From Mycolicibacter senuensis (GTDB lineage: Bacteria; Actinomycetota; Actinomycetes; Mycobacteriales; Mycobacteriaceae): 64,000 nt of DNA. The number at the start of each line of letters is the position of its first letter. Position 1 is the stretch's first letter. Position numbers and translations under genes: made by a program. The stretch covers positions 1-64,000 of the forward strand of contig NZ_LQPS01000031.1 in NCBI RefSeq assembly GCF_002101885.1, in the 5' to 3' direction. This document shows, in pieces, positions 19,204-27,500 of this stretch. The notes beneath the pieces were generated by a model that was not told the DNA's origin, did not search any database, and saw only the letters and a list, made by a program, of their open reading frames with translations.

Positions 19204-20564
19204 ACATCCTCGGGCCGTGGTTCTACTGGGCGGTCGGCGTGGCCGCCGGGTTTCCGGTCGGCCTGATCCTGCTGACCGAATGGCATGTGGCGCTGACCCG
19301 CAGGGGCAGCTACCTGGCCCGGCCGGTAGCGCTGGTGCGGAATTACCTGCTCCCGCTGGGTGCGCTGCTGGTGTTGCTGGCGCAGGTGGCCGCCGTACCC
19401 GCACAGGACCCGACGGTGCGGGTCCTCTACACCCTGTTCGGATTTGTGCTGCTGGTGTTGCTGCTGTCCGGGCTGAACGTCACCTTTTTCCAGAGCGCCC
19501 CGAAAGGCTCCTGGCGGGGCCGGATCCCGACCATCTTCGTCGACGTCGCCCGATTCCTGCTGATCGGTGTCGGGCTGGCGCTGATCCTGTCCTACGTCTG
19601 GGGCGCCAAGATCGGCGGTCTGTTCACCGCGCTGGGCGTGACCTCGGTGGTCATCGGCCTGATGCTGCAGAACTCGGTCGGCCAGATCGTTTCTGGACTG
19701 TTCATGTTGTTCGAGCAGCCGTTCCGGATCGGCGACTGGCTGGCCACCCCGACCGCCCGCGGCCGCGTCGTCGAGGTGAACTGGCGCGCGGTGCACATCA
19801 GCACCGCCGGCGGTCTGCAGGTCACCCCCAACTCGGTGCTGGCCGGTACCTCGTTCACCAATGTCAGCCGATCCGGCGGTGCGCACCGGGTGTCGATCAC
19901 GACGACGTTCGCGGTCTCCGACCCGCCCGACCGGGTATGCGCCCTGCTGTCGCGGGTCGCCACGTCACTGCCGATGCGAACCACCGGTGAAGGGCCCGGC
20001 TCGGTAGCGCTCGGCGGCGGCGAATACCGGACCGCGATCGCCCTGGATTCCCCGGACGACGAGGGCCCGGCACAGGCCACGTTCCTGCGATGGCTCTGGT
20101 ATGCCGCTCGCCGGGAGGGTCTGCACCTCGACGACTCCGACGACGTGTTCTCGACACCCGAACGGGTGGCCGAGGCGCTGCGCACGGTGGTGGCCCCTGC
20201 GCTGCGGCTGACCGACGCCGACCAGCAGGCCGTCGCGCCGTACGCCGCGGTGGTGCGTTACGGCGCGGACGAAGTCCTGGAGCGAACCGGCCAGGTGCCG
20301 ACCGCGATGATCTTCCTGACCGAGGGCAGTGTCCGGCTCACCACCGAGGATCCTGCGGTGCCGGACGCCACGCTGCGCCACGGTGCCTTCCTCGGGGTCA
20401 CCACGCTGACCCGGCAGGCCAGCCAGTTCGACGCCCAGGCGCTCGAGGAAGTGACCGCGGTGGTGATCGACCGCGAACACATCGAGGACCTGGTGATGGC
20501 CAAGCCGCTGTTGCTGCAGGAGTTGGGCCGGATCATCGACCAGCGTCGCGCGGTGCCGGCTTAG
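19200..20564 (+). CDS. MscS-type channel with C-terminal cyclic-nucleotide-binding-like domain
   Basis: The N-terminal half has about four or five membrane helices, then the pore-lining MscS segment around residues 140-165 ([18 protein letters not shown]) and the beta domain [11 protein letters not shown]. The MscS body ends near 300. Residues about 345-445 form a CAP-ED/cNMP-binding fold. In the phosphate-binding cassette the usual FGE...RSA pattern reads [16 protein letters not shown], so the Glu and Arg that hold the cyclic phosphate are missing. The GTG start overlaps the stop of the cyclase-like receptor by 4 bp, so the two are made together. It resembles Rv2434c. Ligand gating is inferred from architecture. 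Confidence 0.88.
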   Translation: MNILGPWFYWAVGVAAGFPVGLILLTEWHVALTRRGSYLARPVALVRNYLLPLGALLVLLAQVAAVPAQDPTVRVLYTLFGFVLLVLLLSGLNVTFFQSAPKGSWRGRIPTIFVDVARFLLIGVGLALILSYVWGAKIGGLFTALGVTSVVIGLMLQNSVGQIVSGLFMLFEQPFRIGDWLATPTARGRVVEVNWRAVHISTAGGLQVTPNSVLAGTSFTNVSRSGGAHRVSITTTFAVSDPPDRVCALLSRVATSLPMRTTGEGPGSVALGGGEYRTAIALDSPDDEGPAQATFLRWLWYAARREGLHLDDSDDVFSTPERVAEALRTVVAPALRLTDADQQAVAPYAAVVRYGADEVLERTGQVPTAMIFLTEGSVRLTTEDPAVPDATLRHGAFLGVTTLTRQASQFDAQALEEVTAVVIDREHIEDLVMAKPLLLQELGRIIDQRRAVPA

Positions 20565-20629
20565 CGGAGGGGCCGCTGCGGGCCGGCGCCGTCGAACGGG
20601 GCCGTTTCGCCCGATTCATCGTTCGCCGA

Positions 20630-20635
20630 TACGCT
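20630..20635 (+). promoter_or_regulatory. -10 box placing proA as a leaderless transcript
   Basis: TACGCT lies six bases before the proA ATG at 20642, which would put the transcription start on or next to the A of the ATG. No ribosome binding site is seen upstream. Inferred by position. Confidence 0.5.
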
Positions 20636-20641
20636 GGGACG

Positions 20642-21895
20642 ATGAGCGTCCCCGTACTTCCCGACCTGCGCCAAGAGGTCCACGACGCCGCCCGCCGGGC
20701 CCGGATCGCCTCCCGTGCGCTGACATCGTTGTCCACCGTGGCCAAGAACAGTGCGCTGAACGCCGCGGCCGATGCACTGCTGGCCCATGCCGACGACATC
20801 CTGGCCGCCAACGCCGAGGACCTGGCCGCAGCCCGGGCTGCCGGCACTCCGGAGGCCATGTTGGACCGGCTGGCGCTGAACCCCCAGCGTGTCGAAGGGA
20901 TCGCGGCGGGCCTGCGCCAGGTCGCGGGGTTGCCCGATCCGGTCGGTGAGGTGCTGCGCGGTTACACGCTGCCCAACGGACTGATGCTGCGCCAGCAGCG
21001 GGTTCCGCTCGGCGTGGTCGGCATGGTCTACGAGGGCCGGCCGAACGTCACCGTCGACGCGTTCGGGCTGACGCTCAAATCCGGCAACGCCGCGCTGCTG
21101 CGCGGCAGCTCGTCGGCGGCGCACTCCAACCGGGCCCTGGTCGACGTGCTGCGCAAGGCCCTGACCGACGAGGACCTACCCGCCGACGCCGTCCAGTTGC
21201 TCTCGGCTGCCGACCGCGTCACCGTGACCCACCTGATCCAGGCCCGGGGACTGGTCGACGTGGTGATTCCGCGGGGCGGGGCCGGGCTGATCGAGGCCGT
21301 GGTGCGCGATGCGCTGGTCCCGACCATCGAGACCGGCGTCGGCAACTGTCACGTCTACATCCATGAGGGGGCCGACCTCGACGTCGCCGAAGAGGTGCTG
21401 TTGAACTCCAAGACGCGTCGACCCAGCGTCTGCAACGCCGCCGAGACGCTGCTGATCGACAAGGCCATCGCCGCGTCCGCGTTGCCGCGGCTGGTGGATG
21501 CGTTGACCGCCGCCGGGGTTGCGGTGCACGGGGACGCCGACGCGGCCGCGGCCGAGGACGATCTGCGCCGCGAATACCTGGCGATGGACATCGCCCTCTC
21601 GGTGGTCGACGGGCTCGAGGACGCCATCGATCACATCAACGAATACGGCACCGGGCACACCGAGGCCATCGTGACCAGCAACATGGCCGCCGCGCAGCGC
21701 TTCAGCGAGCAGGTCGACGCCGCGGCGGTCATGGTCAACGCCTCCACGGCGTTCACCGACGGCGAGCAGTTCGGCTTCGGCGCCGAGATCGGCATCTCGA
21801 CCCAGAAGCTGCACGCTCGCGGCCCGATGGGGTTGCCGGAACTGACATCGACCAAATGGATCGTGTGGGGCGACGGCCACACCCGTCCCGTCTAA
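20642..21895 (+). CDS. proA: Gamma-glutamyl phosphate reductase
   Basis: ProA reduces glutamyl-5-phosphate to glutamate semialdehyde in proline synthesis, using NADPH. It is an aldehyde-dehydrogenase-fold enzyme with the N-terminal [12 protein letters not shown] helix, the [17 protein letters not shown] segment, and the catalytic Cys in [10 protein letters not shown]. At 417 residues it is full length. I start at ATG 20642, where the family begins; an upstream open frame overlaps the channel gene. It is separated from proB by 13 kb, as in other mycobacteria. Confidence 0.96.
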   Translation: MSVPVLPDLRQEVHDAARRARIASRALTSLSTVAKNSALNAAADALLAHADDILAANAEDLAAARAAGTPEAMLDRLALNPQRVEGIAAGLRQVAGLPDPVGEVLRGYTLPNGLMLRQQRVPLGVVGMVYEGRPNVTVDAFGLTLKSGNAALLRGSSSAAHSNRALVDVLRKALTDEDLPADAVQLLSAADRVTVTHLIQARGLVDVVIPRGGAGLIEAVVRDALVPTIETGVGNCHVYIHEGADLDVAEEVLLNSKTRRPSVCNAAETLLIDKAIAASALPRLVDALTAAGVAVHGDADAAAAEDDLRREYLAMDIALSVVDGLEDAIDHINEYGTGHTEAIVTSNMAAAQRFSEQVDAAAVMVNASTAFTDGEQFGFGAEIGISTQKLHARGPMGLPELTSTKWIVWGDGHTRPV

Positions 21896-21909
21896 AGGAG
21901 CCGCACCCC

Positions 21910-22818
21910 GTGGAAGAGCCCGCCATTCCCGCCACCCCGGCCCGGCACGCCTCGTTGTTCGCCGACATCGACGACGTGGCCCGACGGCTGGCCGAGACCG
22001 GCTACCTGGCCGACACCGCGACCACCACCGCGGTCTTCCTGGCCGACCGGCTGGGCAAACCCTTGCTGGTGGAGGGCCCGGCCGGAGTCGGCAAGACCGA
22101 GCTGGCCCGTGCGGTGGCCACCGCCACCGGCGCCGGGCTGGTGCGGCTGCAGTGCTACGAGGGTGTCGACGAGGCCCGAGCGCTCTACGAGTGGAATCAC
22201 GCCAAGCAGATACTCCGTATCCAGTCCGGCAATGCTGCCGGCCCGGGCGGCGACTGGGACGCCACCAAGATGGACGTGTTCTCCGAGGAGTTCCTGCTGT
22301 CGCGCCCGTTGCTGACCGCGATCCGGCGCACCGACCCCACGGTGCTGCTGATCGACGAGACGGACAAGGCCGACATCGAGATCGAGGGCCTACTGCTGGA
22401 GGTGCTCAGCGACTTCGCGGTCACCGTTCCCGAACTGGGCACCATCACCGCCACCCGGACACCGTTCACGGTGTTGACCTCCAACGCGACCCGGGAACTG
22501 TCCGAGGCGCTCAAGCGGCGCTGCCTGTTCCTGCACATCGACTTCCCCGACCCGGACCTGGAGCGGCGCATCCTGTTGTCCCGCGTACCCGAGCTGCCCG
22601 AACACCTTGCCGCCGAACTCGTGCGCATCATCGGCGTGTTGCGCGGCATGCAGCTCAAGAAGCTGCCCTCGGTCGCCGAGACCATCGATTGGGGGCGGAC
22701 GCTGTTGGCGCTGGGCATGGACACCATCGATGACGCCACCGTTGCGGCCACCCTCGGGGTGGTGCTCAAGCACCAGTCCGACCAGGTGCGCGCATCCGGA
22801 GAACTGCGACTGAACTGA
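21910..22818 (+). CDS. MoxR-type AAA+ ATPase
   Basis: This AAA+ ATPase (Rv2426c-type) has Walker A GPAGVGKTE (about 55-63), Walker B VLLIDETDKAD (about 145) and the sensor 1 segment VLTSNATREL. MoxR ATPases act as chaperones that load metals or assemble complexes together with VWA proteins. The GTG at 21910 follows AAGGAG nine bases upstream, directly after the proA stop; the longer ATG at 21856 lies inside proA. It precedes the VWA gene by 16 bp, forming the usual MoxR-VWA pair. Client complexes are not known for this group. Confidence 0.9.
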   Translation: MEEPAIPATPARHASLFADIDDVARRLAETGYLADTATTTAVFLADRLGKPLLVEGPAGVGKTELARAVATATGAGLVRLQCYEGVDEARALYEWNHAKQILRIQSGNAAGPGGDWDATKMDVFSEEFLLSRPLLTAIRRTDPTVLLIDETDKADIEIEGLLLEVLSDFAVTVPELGTITATRTPFTVLTSNATRELSEALKRRCLFLHIDFPDPDLERRILLSRVPELPEHLAAELVRIIGVLRGMQLKKLPSVAETIDWGRTLLALGMDTIDDATVAATLGVVLKHQSDQVRASGELRLN

Positions 22819-22834
22819 TGGGCCTGGTCCGCTG

Positions 22835-24274
22835 ATGAGATCTAAAACCCGCCCGCCGCAGCCGCTGGCCCCGCACGGCATCCCGGGACACCTGGTGGGG
22901 TTCGTCGACGCGCTGCGCGACCAGGGGATCTCGGTGGGCCCGTCGGAGACCGTCGACGCCGGCCGGGTACTGGCCGCGCTCGACCTGGGTGATCGTGAGG
23001 TGCTGCGGGAAGGTCTGGCGTGTGCGGTGCTGCGCCGACCCGATCATCGCGACACCTACGACGCCATGTTCGACCTGTGGTTTCCGGCCGCGCTGGGTGG
23101 GCGGACCGTGGTGGTGTCGGAGGAACCGCAGTCGGCCGACGACATCCCGGTTCCGGAGGACGCCGAGCAGATGCGGGCGATGCTGGTCGATCTGCTGACC
23201 GCCAACCCCGACCTCGCCGAGACCGACGCACGGTTGTCGGCGATGATCGCCGCGATCGTCGGCGCCTACGGGCAATACCGCTCCAGCCGGGGTCCGTCGT
23301 ACTCGGCCTACCAGGCGCTCAAGGCGCTGGAGCTCGACGAATTGGAGGGGCGGCTGCTGGCAGGACTGCTCGCCCCCTACGGGGACGAGCCCAGCCCCAC
23401 TCAGGAGCAGATCGCCAAAGCCGTTGCAGCCCAGCGGATCGCGCAACTACGCAAGCTCGTCGACGCCGAAACCAAGCGGCGTACCGCCGAACAGTTGGGG
23501 CGCGAACATGTGCAGATGTACGGCATTCCGCAACTGAGCGAGAACGTCGAGTTCCTGCGTGCCTCCGGGGAGCAGTTGCGGCAGATGCGCCGCGTGGTCG
23601 CTCCGTTGGCCCGCACCCTGGCCACCCGGCTGGCGGCACGACGGCGACGCTCCCGTGCCGGCACCATCGACCTGCGTAAGACGCTGCGGCGCTCGATGTC
23701 TACCGGGGGCGTGCCCATCGACGTGGTGCTGCGCAAGCCGCGACCGGCCCGGCCCGAACTGGTGGTGCTGTGCGATGTGTCCGGCTCGGTGGCCGGGTTC
23801 AGCCACTTCACCTTGCTGTTGGTACACGCACTGCGCCAACAGTTCTCGCGCGTTCGTGTGTTCGCGTTCATCGACACCACCGATGAGGTCACGCACCTGT
23901 TCGGGCCCGATGCCGACCTGGCGGTGGCCATTCAGCGGATCACCCGCGAGTCCGGGGTCTACACCCGTGACGGCCACTCCGACTACGGCAATGCGTTCGT
24001 GTCATTCTCCGAGAAGTATCCGAGTGTGGTGTCGCCACGCAGTTCGCTGCTGGTCCTGGGCGACGGCCGCACCAACTACCGCGACCCGGGCGTCGACGTG
24101 CTGAGCCACCTGGCGACCGCTAGTCGCCACGCCCACTGGTTGAACCCGGAACCTCGTCACCTGTGGGGAAGCGGGGATTCGGCGGTGCCGCGTTATGAGA
24201 ACGTCATCACGATGCATGAGTGTCGCTCAGCCAAGCAGTTGGCTGCCGTGATCGACAAGCTGTTGCCAGTGTAG
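22835..24274 (+). CDS. CoxE-like von Willebrand factor A domain protein
   Basis: The 479-residue protein (Rv2425c-type) has an N-terminal helical region and a C-terminal VWA domain of the CoxE family starting near residue 305. The MIDAS metal motif is intact as CDVSGSV, with the later Thr and Asp positions in FIDTTDEV and LVLGDGRTNY. CoxE and MoxR homologues cooperate to insert metal in carbon monoxide dehydrogenase-like enzymes, but no such enzyme is encoded here. The pair probably remodels another complex. It is co-transcribed with the MoxR gene. Confidence 0.88.
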   Translation: MRSKTRPPQPLAPHGIPGHLVGFVDALRDQGISVGPSETVDAGRVLAALDLGDREVLREGLACAVLRRPDHRDTYDAMFDLWFPAALGGRTVVVSEEPQSADDIPVPEDAEQMRAMLVDLLTANPDLAETDARLSAMIAAIVGAYGQYRSSRGPSYSAYQALKALELDELEGRLLAGLLAPYGDEPSPTQEQIAKAVAAQRIAQLRKLVDAETKRRTAEQLGREHVQMYGIPQLSENVEFLRASGEQLRQMRRVVAPLARTLATRLAARRRRSRAGTIDLRKTLRRSMSTGGVPIDVVLRKPRPARPELVVLCDVSGSVAGFSHFTLLLVHALRQQFSRVRVFAFIDTTDEVTHLFGPDADLAVAIQRITRESGVYTRDGHSDYGNAFVSFSEKYPSVVSPRSSLLVLGDGRTNYRDPGVDVLSHLATASRHAHWLNPEPRHLWGSGDSAVPRYENVITMHECRSAKQLAAVIDKLLPV

Positions 24275-24289
24275 CCATTTCCCCGTTCA

Positions 24290-24314
24290 GCCCGCCGACG
24301 TCTTGTCCGCGGGC
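24290..24314 (+). terminator. Possible terminator after the VWA gene
   Basis: GCCCGC at 24290-24295 pairs with GCGGGC at 24309-24314, with an inner GAC/GTC extension across one C:C mismatch. A modest GTGTGTTTGT tract follows. It lies 16 bp after the stop codon. Confidence 0.4.
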
Positions 24315-24510
24315 GAGTGTGTTTGTCCACCGACACGCCAACAGAGTTGTACATCCGTGCACGCTGGGCGGGGGAACACGAGTAAGCAAGAAACCTTGCT
24401 CCGAAAAACTAGGGTACTTCATTACTCTATGAACCCCGCCGAACACCGAAATAACCTAAGGCGTCTTAGCGAGCTTTAAGCATCTGGTTGTTTCACGGGG
24501 AGGTTGTGTG
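24315..24510 (+). promoter_or_regulatory. AT-richer leader and promoter region of the PGRS gene
   Basis: This 196-bp stretch has clearly lower GC than its surroundings. Two -10-like boxes are present, TAGGGT at 24410-24415 and TACTCT at 24423-24428, the latter with TTGCTC 21 bp upstream. A small palindrome (CTAAG at 24456-24460, CTTAG at 24465-24469) follows. GGGGAGG at 24497-24503 is the ribosome binding site for the ATG at 24511. No gene is seen here. Confidence 0.45.
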
Positions 24511-27500
24511 ATGTCTGACAGGAACCGCAGTGCGAGGCGGAACTCTGCGCGTAAGGGCAAGGCGCGTCGTGCGAGCCGAGTCGCCGGTACCGGCGCAGCG
24601 GTAAGTGCGTTTCTGGCGTTCGGGATGACGCCATTGACGTGCGCACCGCAGGCCCGGGCCGATGATTTCGGGCTGGCCGACCTGTTCGACCCCTCGACGT
24701 GGGCGTTGCCGTACGACGACATCGACTGGGGTTCTTTCGTCGACCCGGCGGCCTGGTCGTCGTTGTTCGACGCTGCGGCCTTCGACGCCACCGCTGTGGG
24801 AACCGCAACTGCCGACCCGTTCGGGCTGGATGATGCCTTCAACTCGTTTATGAGCGATGTCAACAGCTGGGTGAGCACCAACTGGATCGGCACCCAGTTC
24901 GGTGACTGGGTCGACAACAACCTGCTCAACCCGCTGGGCGCGGCATGGGCGTCCGCGGACAGCTGCGGGTTCATCTGCAACGGCGTCGCGGGCACGGCTG
25001 CTGACCCGGACGGCCAGGACGGTGGCTGGCTGTTCGGCAACGGTGGTGACGGCTGGAACAGCACCACGGCCGGCGAAGCCGGTGGCAACGGCGGCGACGC
25101 GAATTTGTGGGGCGACGGCGGTGACGGCGGTGCCGGTGGCGCGGGCGCGGACGGCGGTGACGGCGGCGCCGGTGGCTCGGTCTTCGGCAGCGGTGGTGAC
25201 GGCGGTCGTGGCGGTGACGGTCTAGCCGGTACCGACGGCGACAACGGGGTGTGGGGTGTCGCCGGGAGCGGCGGGGTCGACGGCGCCGGCCAGGACGGCA
25301 CCGACGGCGGCAACGGTGGTGCCGGCGGTAGCGGTGGTGCTGCCACGGGTTGGCTGAACTTCTTCGGTGCGCACGCCGGCAACGGTGGTGACGGTGGCTC
25401 GGGTGCCTCGGCCGGTAACGGTGGCGACGGTGCACTGGCCAACGCCGCCCACCTCAGTGGCGGTAACGGCGGTGACGGCGGTGACGTCGGTAAGGGCGGG
25501 GCCGGTGGGGCGGCCGGCGCCGGTAGCGGTGGCACCAGCGGTACGGCCGGTGCGGATGGCACCGGTGGCGGTAACGGCGGTGACGGCCAGGACGGCTGGG
25601 ATTCGGCGACCCCGGGGGTGGCGGGCGGCACCGGCGGTAACGGTGGTGACGGTGGCACGACGGGCAACGGCGGCAACGGCGGTAACGGCGGCAACGGTGC
25701 GGCCGGGGTGGCCAGCGACGGCAGCAACGGTGGCGCCGGCGGTAACGGCGGTCTGGGCGGTACGCAGTCCGGCAACGGCGGTAACGGCGGTGACGGTGGG
25801 GTCGGCGGTGCCGGTGCCAACGGTGCTCAGGGCGGCACCGGGGCGAACGGCAACTGGGCGACCGACTACGGCAATGGTTTGGGGGCCGGCCAGGACGGCG
25901 GTGCCGGGGGCCAGGGCTTCGAAGGCGGCGCGGGGGGCCACGGCGGTAACGCCGGCACGGCCGCGCACGGTAACGCGGGCACGGCCGGCGACGGCGGCGA
26001 CGGCGGCGCCGGCGGTAACGCAGGGGCCGGTGGTAACGGTGGCAACGGTGCGACCGGTGACTGGAGTGTGGCCGCCTCCAACGGTGTCGGCGGGGCCGGC
26101 GGTAACGCCGGAACGGCCATTGGGGTCGCCGGTCACGGTGGTAGCGGTGGCGCGGCAGGCAGCGGTGCCGGCGGTAGCGCCGGTAACGCCGGCGCTGAGG
26201 GCACTGTTCCCGCGGTCGGCACCGCTCACGGCGGTAACGGTGGTGCCGGCGCCAAGGGTGACTGGAATGTGGTTGCGTCCAACGGAGTCGGCGGCAAGGG
26301 CGGTGTCGGTGGTACCGGTGGTACCTACGGTGACGGTGGTGTCGGTGGTACCGGTGGTACCGGTGCTGACGGCGTCAATGGTGTGACCGGCGGTGACGGC
26401 AACGGAGTGGCGGGCGGTAACGGCGCGACCGGTGGCGCAGGTGGCACCGGTGGTAAAGCGGGCACGATCTCGGGTGTCAGCGGCGCCGGCGGTCTCGGCG
26501 GTGACGGCGGTGACGGCGGTAACGGTGGTGTGGGTGGCCCCGGTCATGACGGCACCGCGATGAGCGTGAACGGCACCAACGGCGGCAACGGTGCGGTCGG
26601 CGGCAACGGTGGTAGTGGCGGCACCGGTGGTGCGGCCGGCGCGGCCGGCGGCCAGGGCGCTATCGGCCTGGCCGGCAACGGTGGTAACGGCGGCGACGCC
26701 GGGGTGGCCGGTGGCGGCGGTAACGGTGGTAACGGCTGGAATGTTGTCGGCGGTAACGGCGGCAACGGCGGTAACGGCGGTGACGGCGCGGCCAACTCGG
26801 CGATCGGCGGCGGCGGTGGCGCGGCCGGCGGCGTGGGCGGTACGGCCGGACACGCCGGTAGTGCTCAGACGGTCGGGGCCGACGGCGGCCAAGGTGGAAA
26901 CGGCGGCTCCGGATCCGGTGGCGGCAACCACGGCGGCGGCGCGGGACACGGTGGCAACGGCGGTAACGGCTTCGGCGGTCTGGGCCTGAACCAGGTCGGT
27001 GACGGTGGTGACGGCGGCAATGCCGGTGCGGCCGGCGCGGGCACCGGTGGCGCGACACTCGGGGCGGGTAACTACGGCGGTGACGGTGGGGACGCACACG
27101 CCGGTGACGGCGGTAACGGCGGCAACGGCAGTGATGGCAGTGGCGCGGTTAACGCCCACGGTGGGGCCGGCGGCGACAGCACCGTCACGGGCAACGGCGG
27201 TGACGGCGGTGACGGCGGCACCGGTTATCTCGGTGGCGATGGCGGTGATGCCGTGGTCGGCAACGGTGGCAACGGTGGTGACGGCGGTGACGGCAACGCG
27301 GTGTACTCCGGTGCGCTGGGCGGCGCCGGCGGCGACAGCACCGGATCCGGTAACGGTGGTGACGGCGGTGACGGCGGTAACGGTGGAGGCGGGGCCTTCC
27401 CGACCACCGGTGGCCAGGGCGGCGCCGGCGGCGGGGCCAAGGTCGGTGACGCCGGTAACGGCGGCAACGGCGGTGAGGGCGGTAACGGAACCGGCGGCGG

